Notes under the pieces: model-generated
Databases searched by the model: none
Told to the model about the DNA's origin: nothing
Seen by the model: only the letters and a program-made list of their open reading frames with translations
Shown here: piece after piece, positions 14,871-20,543 of the stretch
Numbering within the stretch: the first letter of the stretch is position 1
How the letters are laid out: every line of letters begins with the position of its first letter
Translations under genes and position numbers: made by a program
NCBI GenBank assembly: GCA_035647175.1
Contig: DASRNX010000067.1
Span: 1 to 20,543, forward strand
DNA: 20,543 nucleotides
Reading direction: 5' to 3'
DNA from: UBA3941 sp035647175
GTDB taxonomy: Bacteria > Bacillota > Clostridia > Caldicoprobacterales > UBA3941

Positions 14871-16181
14871 TTGATTAAAGCGAAAAATAGTTTAGGGCTG
14901 GTCTTCTTCCCCGCCTTCGATTGGGCTATAAGCCCTACCCATCCGGAACGGGAAGAAAGGTTACTGTATACCAGGGATCAGCTGTTCGAAGAGGGGATTT
15001 CAGACATTGAGGGGATCCATTTTTATAATCCCATCATCGCCCATGAAAGGGATATCCAAAGGGTACACTTTTGTGTTCCCGATGTTGCCTCAAGGTTAAC
15101 GGATTCACACCTCATCGCAGCCGGTGGCGCCATCAAGGCCATGGATGCTGTAATGAAGGGGGACGTGGATAAGGCCTTTGCCATGGTTCGTCCTCCGGGA
15201 CATCATGCCCAAAGGGTTGTCTATGGCGACAGGGGTTTTTGTGTTATTAATGTCGAGGCGGTGATGTTGGAGCGACTAAGGCAGGATTATGGGGATTTGA
15301 AGGTCGCCATAATAGACACGGATTGCCATCACGGGGACGGGACCCAGGATATATACTGGAACGATAAAAATACCCTGTTCATATCCTTTCACCAAGACGG
15401 CAGGACCCTCTACCCCGGATCCGGATTTTTAGGTGAATTTGGCGGACCAGCCGCCTATGGCTACAATATAAATATCCCTCTACCCACGGGAACCGGGGAC
15501 GAAGGGATATTGTATGTGCTGGAAAACGTCGTTCTTCCCATCCTTGAAGATTACAAGCCGGATATCATCATAAATTCTGCGGGACAGGATAATCATTATA
15601 CCGATCCTCTAACCAACATGAACTTCACTGCCGGGGGCTATGCCAGGCTCAATTCTAAGCTGAACCCGGATATCGCAGTATTAGAGGGCGGGTATTCCAT
15701 TGAAGGGGCACTGCCCTACGTAAACCTGGGTATAATACTGGCTATGGCCGGCCTTGACTATTCCGGCGTTAGGGAGCCGGATTACGACGAGGAAGCCCTC
15801 AAACAGACCGAGGGGACCACAGAGTATATAAAGGAGCTGTCCCACCTTGTATACAGCCGCTGGCAGAATCGGGAAAGACTATGGGCCGAAGATATAAAGG
15901 GCAAGGATATTGTGGAACTTGAAAGGCAGGTCTACTACGATACCGACGGCATACTTGAAAACCAGACCCAGACCTTTATATCTTGCAGAAAATGTTCCGG
16001 AGTCAACACCATAGATTCTAGCAGCGATGGCGGATATCATATCTATGCCATAACCATACCAAGGGACGCCTGCGCCGAGTGTATCCACAAGGGCCACAAG
16101 ATCTATAAGGAAGCATCCCCGGGAGATTATACGAATATCTATTTGCAGGACAGGGTAAACGATACTTGTTTTTCAAAGTAG
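14871..16181 (+). CDS. Histone-deacetylase-family amidohydrolase with C-terminal zinc ribbon
   Basis: A 436-residue arginase/deacetylase-fold enzyme of the HDAC/acetylpolyamine amidohydrolase family, Zn-dependent hydrolases of acetyl-lysine, acetylated polyamines or other acyl amides. Catalytic features: RPPGHH (107-112), DTDCHHGDGTQ with Zn ligands Asp151 and His153, the third Zn-binding Asp240 in GQDNHYTDPL, and LEGGYS near the active-site end. After the domain (about residue 330 on) is an extension with Cys372-x2-Cys375 and Cys401-x2-Cys404, a likely zinc ribbon. I start at the TTG at 14871, six bases after AAAGGATG; the ATG at 14862 abuts the ribosome binding site. Bacteria have no histones, so the substrate is a small acyl amide or acetylated protein. 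It is paired with the HyuA-type ATPase upstream. Its stop lies five bases from the convergent isomerase stop, with only a weak AGGGC/GCCCT hairpin between. Confidence 0.88.
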   Translation: MIKAKNSLGLVFFPAFDWAISPTHPEREERLLYTRDQLFEEGISDIEGIHFYNPIIAHERDIQRVHFCVPDVASRLTDSHLIAAGGAIKAMDAVMKGDVDKAFAMVRPPGHHAQRVVYGDRGFCVINVEAVMLERLRQDYGDLKVAIIDTDCHHGDGTQDIYWNDKNTLFISFHQDGRTLYPGSGFLGEFGGPAAYGYNINIPLPTGTGDEGILYVLENVVLPILEDYKPDIIINSAGQDNHYTDPLTNMNFTAGGYARLNSKLNPDIAVLEGGYSIEGALPYVNLGIILAMAGLDYSGVREPDYDEEALKQTEGTTEYIKELSHLVYSRWQNRERLWAEDIKGKDIVELERQVYYDTDGILENQTQTFISCRKCSGVNTIDSSSDGGYHIYAITIPRDACAECIHKGHKIYKEASPGDYTNIYLQDRVNDTCFSK

Positions 16182-16186
16182 GGCTT

Positions 16187-17053
16187 TTATGCCCTGTATG
16201 CCCTCAAAAGTCCTTCCCAACATTTGGCGATTTTTTCGGGGGTATATGTTTCATCGGTGTTTTTATGGGAGAGTTCAAAGGTAAATGGGCCTACGTAGCC
16301 CACTTCCGTCAAGGCGGCAATTACATCATTCCAGTCCACGATGCCCTCTCCCGGCATCCAATGGCGCTCATCGATCCCGTCAAAATCGGAAATATGCAGC
16401 GTCACGATCCGGGATCCTATCCTTCTTATAAAATTCCCCGGCGACTCTTTAAACATGTGGTTGGTATCACAGCAGACACCTACTTTATCGTTTCCCCGTA
16501 TCAATTCTGCCATCTCTTCGCCGGAATTCCCCAGGCATGTTCTGGGTAGGCATTCTATGGCAAGTTCTATCCCCAAGGTTGCGGCCGCCTCCCCTATAGC
16601 CCAAAGGGAATCCCTGCATGCCGATATTCGGGCATCCCGTTCGTTATCTGAAATGGGCTCGAAGCTCCCGTGGATAACCGCCTTTTTTGGTTCCATTACT
16701 GCGGCCAGTTCCAGCAGCCGGACCTGTCCGTCTATAGCAGATTTTCTTTTATCGCTATCCGGCTCGGATATATCCCACTCCCGGCCAAAGGGCAAATGTA
16801 TTGACCAAATATTTATGCCGGCATTATCCGCCTTGCGCTTTATATCGGCGCAAGCCTTGGATACCTTTTCGTCGGGTTCTTGTGTCCAGTCCCCGAAGAG
16901 GCATACCTCCATGTTTTCTATACCTGCGTCCATACACTCTTTAAAAACAGCTTCATCAAGGGAAGAAAACAACGATGATGATGTCCCCAAACCCCATGAT
17001 GCGGGGTCACTGGTCACGATACTGCTGAATTTGTCATTATCCTTAATACCCAT
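16187..17053 (-). CDS. Sugar phosphate isomerase/epimerase-like TIM barrel (AP endonuclease 2 family)
   Basis: A 288-residue TIM-barrel protein of the xylose isomerase-like family, which includes inosose and tagatose epimerases and hydroxypyruvate isomerase. Metal and catalytic residues are in place: His86 (IHLPFG), His128 (VIHGS), Glu167 (AIECLPR), Asp196 and His199 (CCDTNHM), His220 and Asp223 (LHISDFDG), His231 (RHWMPGEG) and Glu260 (FELS). It should interconvert a ketose or keto-polyol; substrate unknown. Its ATG lies about ten bases after GGGGG, and a good promoter lies upstream. The transcript is divergent from the TipAL-type regulator, whose operator region it shares. Family certain, substrate not. 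Confidence 0.9.
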   Translation of the reverse strand: MGIKDNDKFSSIVTSDPASWGLGTSSSLFSSLDEAVFKECMDAGIENMEVCLFGDWTQEPDEKVSKACADIKRKADNAGINIWSIHLPFGREWDISEPDSDKRKSAIDGQVRLLELAAVMEPKKAVIHGSFEPISDNERDARISACRDSLWAIGEAAATLGIELAIECLPRTCLGNSGEEMAELIRGNDKVGVCCDTNHMFKESPGNFIRRIGSRIVTLHISDFDGIDERHWMPGEGIVDWNDVIAALTEVGYVGPFTFELSHKNTDETYTPEKIAKCWEGLLRAYRA

Positions 17054-17115
17054 AACGATCTATACCCCCTTAATTATGGGCCGGGGCGTCACACCCTACG
17101 GCCCTGATTAAATAT

Positions 17116-17144
17116 ATCATAGCGATTATTACCATATAATACAA
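17116..17144 (-). promoter_or_regulatory. Promoter of the sugar isomerase-like gene
   Basis: On the minus strand TTGTAT (17144-17139), 17 bases, TATGAT (17121-17116). It is back-to-back with the MerR promoter, 13 bases away. Confidence 0.6.
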
Positions 17145-17157
17145 GGCCAAAATACTG

Positions 17158-17188
17158 TTGACATTGACGTTGGGTTATACTTTACAAT
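17158..17188 (+). promoter_or_regulatory. MerR-type promoter with 19-base spacer
   Basis: TTGACA (17158-17163), 19 bases, TACAAT (17183-17188). The over-long 19-base spacer is the hallmark of promoters that MerR proteins activate by untwisting DNA, and it stands directly before a merR-family gene, so autoactivation is expected. Confidence 0.7.
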
Positions 17189-17210
17189 AGTTATCACAGG
17201 GGGTGATGAT

Positions 17211-17960
17211 ATGGATCTTAAGATAAAGGAAGTCGCTGATTTGGTAGGGATCAGTGTGCGCACGCTGCACCACTACGACCAAATCGGGTTGCTGACCCCG
17301 ACAAAGAGGACCGAATCCGGTTATCGCCTTTATTCGGGCAGCGATCTTGAGGTGCTCCAACAGATGCTGTTTTTTAGGGAGCTGGACTTCCCACTTAAAA
17401 AGATAAAGGAGATTATTGAGAGTCCATCCTTTGATCGACGGGAGGCGCTCCTCCTCCATAAAAAGATGCTCCTTGAAAAGCGCAATCGCATTGATAAAAT
17501 ACTTGCGACTGTCGACAAGACAATAAGGTATATGAAAGGGGAAATTCAGATGTCCAACAAAGAAAAATTTACAGGGTTCGATTTTGGGGATAACCCATAT
17601 GAAAAGGAAGCCCGCAGGCGTTGGGGCGATGATGCCGTTGAAAAATCCAATGCTAAAATTTATGGTATGTCCGGAGCCGAAAGGGAGGCCATGGGCGATA
17701 AGATGAACGCCATCTATCGAAGGTTGGCGGCGCTTAGGGATACTCCGCCGGAATCGGACGATGCGCAAACAGCCATAAAAGAATGGCACGACTTTTTAAA
17801 TCAAAATACCGGACACCATTATTCTTTGGATGCATTCAAAGGGCTGGGCCAGATGTATGTAGGGGATGAACGCTTCACCAATAATATCGATAAATTTGGT
17901 GAGAGTTTGGCAGAATTCATGTGCGAAGCTATGGCTGTCTATGCGGAGAAGAATAGATAA
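17211..17960 (+). CDS. MerR-family regulator with TipAS ligand-binding domain
   Basis: A 249-residue TipAL-type activator. Residues 1-75 are the MerR DNA-binding domain (KIKEVADLVGISVRTLHHYD, then GLLTPTKRTESGYRLYSGSD). About 75-110 form the dimerising coiled coil. Residues 115-249 are the TipAS antibiotic-recognition domain (NPYEKEARRRWGDDAVEKS and GLGQMYVGDERFTNNID). TipAL of Streptomyces is nearly the same length (253) and captures thiopeptides on a cysteine just before the GL-MYV motif; here that position has no Cys (GHHYSLDAFKGLG), so covalent capture is unlikely and the ligand is another drug or signal. The ATG follows GGGGGTGAT. The promoter has a 19-base spacer. An internal start may yield a short form. 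Targets probably include itself and possibly the divergent isomerase gene. Confidence 0.92.
   Translation: MDLKIKEVADLVGISVRTLHHYDQIGLLTPTKRTESGYRLYSGSDLEVLQQMLFFRELDFPLKKIKEIIESPSFDRREALLLHKKMLLEKRNRIDKILATVDKTIRYMKGEIQMSNKEKFTGFDFGDNPYEKEARRRWGDDAVEKSNAKIYGMSGAEREAMGDKMNAIYRRLAALRDTPPESDDAQTAIKEWHDFLNQNTGHHYSLDAFKGLGQMYVGDERFTNNIDKFGESLAEFMCEAMAVYAEKNR
17535..17552 (+). promoter_or_regulatory. Internal ribosome binding site and start for a TipAS-like short form
   Basis: AAAGGGG (17535-17541) precedes an in-frame ATG at 17550 by eight bases. Translation from it gives 136 residues beginning MSNKEKFTGF, which is exactly the ligand-binding domain without the DNA-binding domain. The Streptomyces tipA gene makes TipAS from an internal start in the same place. 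Seen: site and frame. Inferred: use. Confidence 0.5.
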
Positions 17961-18227
17961 TAGTATCGTGTTATATTAGTGGTATATTATCAGTAGGGAT
18001 CTAAAAACCTTATAGTCCGGGGGAGGTTGTTAAACAGCTATCTGTTGGAGGATCTTAAAACTTCGCAGTTTAGGGGTTTAGTTAAATATGAGATTCGTTG
18101 GCCCATATGCCATCTATAGCCCCAATCTATCCCATTATTTTTATGTGGAAGGTATGAAGCGCGGATAATGATTTCAATATAGGAAGTACAAAGCGTGAAC
18201 GAAAATTTAATGGAGGAGGTATAAAGC
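17961..18227 (+). other. Intergenic leader before the BNR gene
   Basis: The 267 bases contain no gene I can support. TTATGT (18141-18146), 17 bases, GATAAT (18164-18169) is a weak possible promoter. Strong purine-rich GGGGGAGG (18019-18026) and TTGGAGG (18044-18050) motifs are not followed by credible reading frames. The start at 18228 is preceded by GGAGGAGG. Confidence 0.3.
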
Positions 18228-19370
18228 ATGGACAATAGTCTTAGATCTATAAAATACATAGATCTCTCACAGGATAAAGCTGGACAATACCCGGTAGACA
18301 AAGAGGAGAATCAATACCTGGGCCATCCGGATTCTATACTCTTAGACGACGGAACCATCCTTGTATTCTATCCCAAAGGTCATGGCAAAGGTCCTATTGT
18401 CATGAAGAAGAGCGCAGACGGAGGAAAAACATGGGGTCAAAGGTTACCCACCCCAAAGAGCTGGGCCGATAGCCAAGAGACCCCCACCGTCTATCAGGTA
18501 ATAAAGCCTGACGGGACTAAGAGGCTTGAATTGATAAGCGGCGTGCCCTGGAATGAAGGAGGATTTAAGACCTCTTATTCAGAGGATGACGGACAGAGTT
18601 GGACCGAGTTTGAGCACCACTTCCCCGGACTTCATACCATAGTAGCCCATGCCAGCCTCACAAGATTGAAAGATGATGGTGGAAATTGGGATAATAGGTG
18701 GATGGGTCTTTTTCACGATCATGAATTCAATAATTGGATGAGCATCTTAAGTTTCGACGATGATGGGCAAGGGCGATGGAGCAGTCCCCAGCGGTTGCTG
18801 GAAGAACATGACGAAATAGAAAAGCATGCACAGATGTGCGAAATAGAGGTAATAAGATCACCTGATGGGCGACAGTTGGCCCTACTGGCAAGGGCACAGC
18901 GCAAGATAACCAACGCCATAGTGGCATTCTCCGACGATGAGGGCCAAACATGGAGCCGGCCCAGAGAAGTCCCCTGGCCGCTTATGGGAGAGAGGCATAA
19001 AGCCCAATATGACCCCGTATCCGGTAGGCTGCTAATAACCTTTCGTGAGATCATGAGAAAGGAAAGAAACAATGGGGATGAAAAATGGATCGCCGGTGAT
19101 TGGTGTGCCTGGGTGGGTACCTATGATGATCTATACAAGGGCAGGATGGGAGAATATTATATCAGGCTCATCCAGGATTTTACAGGGGATTGCGGGTATG
19201 CCGGGAATATAGCGCTGCCCGACGGCACATTTGTTCTCACGTCCTATGGACATTGGGATAAAGATTACCACAACCCCTATGTAATGACGGTCAGATTGAA
19301 GTTATCCCAGCTGGATGAAAGGTTCTCCCACCTCAAATTTAATAACCCTTATCATAATCCCTTATATTGA
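18228..19370 (+). CDS. Sialidase/BNR-repeat family protein, intracellular
   Basis: A 380-residue six-bladed beta-propeller protein of the sialidase superfamily. Asp-box repeats are SADGGKTW (62-69), SEDDGQSW (118-125) and SDDEGQTW (235-242), with a degenerate one at SFDDDGQGRW (175-184). There is no signal peptide, membrane segment or carbohydrate-binding module, so it would act on imported oligosaccharides in the cytoplasm. Family members include exo-sialidases, but no NanA, NanE or NanK gene is nearby and I cannot confirm the arginine triad, so the glycosidic substrate is open. The ATG follows GGAGGAGG by nine bases. Its last 32 bases overlap the 3' end of the convergent dehydrogenase gene. 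The fold is confident; sialidase activity is not. Confidence 0.85.
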   Translation: MDNSLRSIKYIDLSQDKAGQYPVDKEENQYLGHPDSILLDDGTILVFYPKGHGKGPIVMKKSADGGKTWGQRLPTPKSWADSQETPTVYQVIKPDGTKRLELISGVPWNEGGFKTSYSEDDGQSWTEFEHHFPGLHTIVAHASLTRLKDDGGNWDNRWMGLFHDHEFNNWMSILSFDDDGQGRWSSPQRLLEEHDEIEKHAQMCEIEVIRSPDGRQLALLARAQRKITNAIVAFSDDEGQTWSRPREVPWPLMGERHKAQYDPVSGRLLITFREIMRKERNNGDEKWIAGDWCAWVGTYDDLYKGRMGEYYIRLIQDFTGDCGYAGNIALPDGTFVLTSYGHWDKDYHNPYVMTVRLKLSQLDERFSHLKFNNPYHNPLY

Positions 19371-20304
19371 TCATATCATTCGTCCTGCCTTCGCAGAAGC
19401 ATTTCACGTTATGCATTATGATATTGGTGGAAAAGTAATTCCACTGGTCCCCGGCGCCCGCCATATGGGGCGTAATAATAAGATTATCCAAATCCCAGAA
19501 GGGGCTCTCCTTGGGCAAATATCCCAGCCTAAACTCATCCATAAATACGTCCAAGGCAGCACCGGCTATTTTTTTATCCTTTAGATAGCTGTATAGGATT
19601 TCTTCGTTGAAAATTATCGCCCTTGATATATTGATTATGTATACCGTGGGTTTCATACACTTAAATTGCTCTTCATCAATTAAATTTTCGGTCCTGGGTG
19701 TCGGCGGAAGTGTACACACAATAAAATCGCATTGGGCTAAAAATTCGTTTAATCCGTCGGCCGAATAGACCTTATCGAAATATTCTAACGGTTCGCCGGT
19801 TGTATTATACCCGATTGCTTTCATACCAAACGCCTTGGCTCTTTTCGCAGTTTCGCTCCCCACATCTCCGGTACCCAAAAGCCCTACGGTTTTATTATAG
19901 AGGTTAAATACGCTGCCGGGGCTTTTCCATTCACGGGCAAGCTGGTTTTTAAATGAGGGCAGGCTTTTTCTGGCAAGCATCAACATCATGGTCATGATAT
20001 TCTCCGATATGGGTACACCGGCTGTCCCACGGGCGTTGGTCACTACGATATTTCTTTCTTTTAGATATTCCATAGGGAGCCTCTCAATACCCACATGGGG
20101 AACGTGAATCCATTTCAGCTTTTTACACTTATCTAGAAAATCTATCTGCAGGGTCCTGTGGTTAGCGATAATGGCGTCCGCTTCTTCCACCTTATGGGAT
20201 TGAACCAATTCTTCCTCGGAAGAAAATACGGTTACGCATGCGCCGAGTTTTTCCATTTTGGTTATATCCTCTTTACCGGGTACAAATGTCGTCAATAATT
20301 TCAT
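19339..20304 (-). CDS. D-isomer-specific 2-hydroxyacid dehydrogenase
   Basis: A 321-residue NAD(P)-dependent dehydrogenase that interconverts 2-keto acids and D-2-hydroxy acids. The Rossmann dinucleotide loop is GLLGTGDVGSE (Gly144, Gly146, Gly149). Catalytic residues are Arg228 (INISRAI), the acidic group near LDVFMDE (252-257) and His280 (TPHMAG). The substrate-binding lid before it (HVPHVGIERLP, NARGTAGVPISE) is of the usual type. Subfamily (glyoxylate, hydroxypyruvate, phosphoglycerate or other) cannot be decided. The start chosen is the ATG at 20304, after GGAAGGGG; 21 further in-frame codons to a TTG at 20367 look non-coding. It has a promoter at 20512-20540 and a leader of about 200 bases. 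Its 3' end overlaps the BNR gene. Confidence 0.92.
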   Translation of the reverse strand: MKLLTTFVPGKEDITKMEKLGACVTVFSSEEELVQSHKVEEADAIIANHRTLQIDFLDKCKKLKWIHVPHVGIERLPMEYLKERNIVVTNARGTAGVPISENIMTMMLMLARKSLPSFKNQLAREWKSPGSVFNLYNKTVGLLGTGDVGSETAKRAKAFGMKAIGYNTTGEPLEYFDKVYSADGLNEFLAQCDFIVCTLPPTPRTENLIDEEQFKCMKPTVYIINISRAIIFNEEILYSYLKDKKIAGAALDVFMDEFRLGYLPKESPFWDLDNLIITPHMAGAGDQWNYFSTNIIMHNVKCFCEGRTNDMINIRDYDKGY

Positions 20305-20472
20305 ATCTAACTGTCCCCTTCCTCTTCTTCCTTTGTAGTATGTCGCCGTCTCGGGGGTATTTCCCAATCCCTTGAATCTGTTTTAATCAAAAGGCCCCCC
20401 TAACAATACCAGCCCAAAGATTATGATATCTGTTGCTGGGGAATAGGTCGAGTTTGTTATTACTTTTTAATG

Positions 20473-20540
20473 TGACACAATGTCATGGGCAAAATCAACC
20501 TATCTGCTTATAGCATAGTGAAGCAGGGGGCTTAAGTCAA
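20473..20540 (-). promoter_or_regulatory. Promoter and possible operator of the dehydrogenase gene
   Basis: On the minus strand TTGACT (20540-20535), 17 bases, TATGCT (20517-20512). About 25 bases downstream of the -10 lies the dyad TGACA-CAA-TGTCA (20473-20485), a plausible repressor roadblock site. The leader, 20305-20470, carries no gene. Confidence 0.55.
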
Positions 20541-20543
20541 GGA

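Noticed and set aside
16341..17111. 256-codon plus-strand open frame
   Set aside because: It is antisense to the sugar isomerase-like gene, which has complete active-site motifs; the Ser-rich translation is typical of a shadow frame.
17175..17789. 204-codon minus-strand open frame
   Set aside because: It lies opposite the MerR/TipAL gene, has no recognisable domain, and overlaps the MerR promoter.
18019..18050. Purine-rich motifs GGGGGAGG and TTGGAGG as sites for a small gene before the BNR gene
   Set aside because: No start codon followed by more than a few in-frame sense codons is found at the right distance.
1..20543. tRNA, rRNA, CRISPR, insertion sequence or prophage
   Set aside because: No T-arm-like GGTTCRA with matching stems, no rRNA-like stretch, no regularly spaced repeats of CRISPR length and no transposase or phage protein were seen on either strand.

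Overview
The window is chromosomal DNA from a low-to-medium G+C, endospore-forming Gram-positive anaerobe, most likely a member of class Clostridia. The evidence is strong AGGAGG/GGGGG ribosome binding sites, sigma-A-type promoters, several TTG starts, a GerW (YtfJ) sporulation protein beside a DUF2953 (YtfI) protein, a NuoE/HydC-like [2Fe-2S] protein and a clostridial-style beta-CASP nuclease. The genus cannot be fixed from the sequence alone. No tRNA, rRNA, CRISPR array, transposase or phage gene was seen.

Region 1 (1-2670, minus strand): an OsmC-like protein and a MarR regulator lie in one unit behind a promoter whose -10 box is covered by a perfect 16-bp inverted repeat. This looks like an autoregulated thiol or peroxide response pair. 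A bidirectional terminator follows, then an ADP-ribosylglycohydrolase-family gene with its own promoter. Region 2 (2779-4525, minus): a glycoside hydrolase family 2 pseudogene has lost the middle of the protein, and a possible second gene remnant lies upstream of it.

Region 3 (4657-7958): an 833-residue beta-CASP metallo-beta-lactamase nuclease (+), whose C-terminal third contains a roughly 100-residue domain twice, converges on a small VWA-domain protein (-) with a structured leader. Region 4 (8234-10416, +): a tight operon of ECF sigma factor, zinc-finger anti-sigma factor, DUF2953 membrane protein and GerW, with a SigW-like promoter in front and a hairpin terminator behind. Region 5 (10481-12997): an orphan thioredoxin-like ferredoxin (-), a TraX-family membrane protein (+) whose leader carries six tandem 13-bp repeats, and a secreted cyclophilin lipoprotein (-).

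Region 6 (13069-16181, +): a HyuA-type ATPase and a histone-deacetylase-like amidohydrolase with a C-terminal zinc ribbon form a two-gene unit. Its promoter abuts the divergent cyclophilin promoter. This pair is the best candidate for an uncharacterised pathway. Region 7 (16187-20543): a xylose-isomerase-like TIM-barrel protein (-) is divergent from a TipAL-type MerR regulator (+), which has an internal ribosome binding site and start for a TipAS-like short form. A BNR/sialidase-fold protein (+) then runs tail-to-tail, with a short overlap, into a D-2-hydroxyacid dehydrogenase (-). Regions 1, 2 and 7 fit a saccharolytic lifestyle with stress sensing. The genes are mostly short independent units, not one large pathway.
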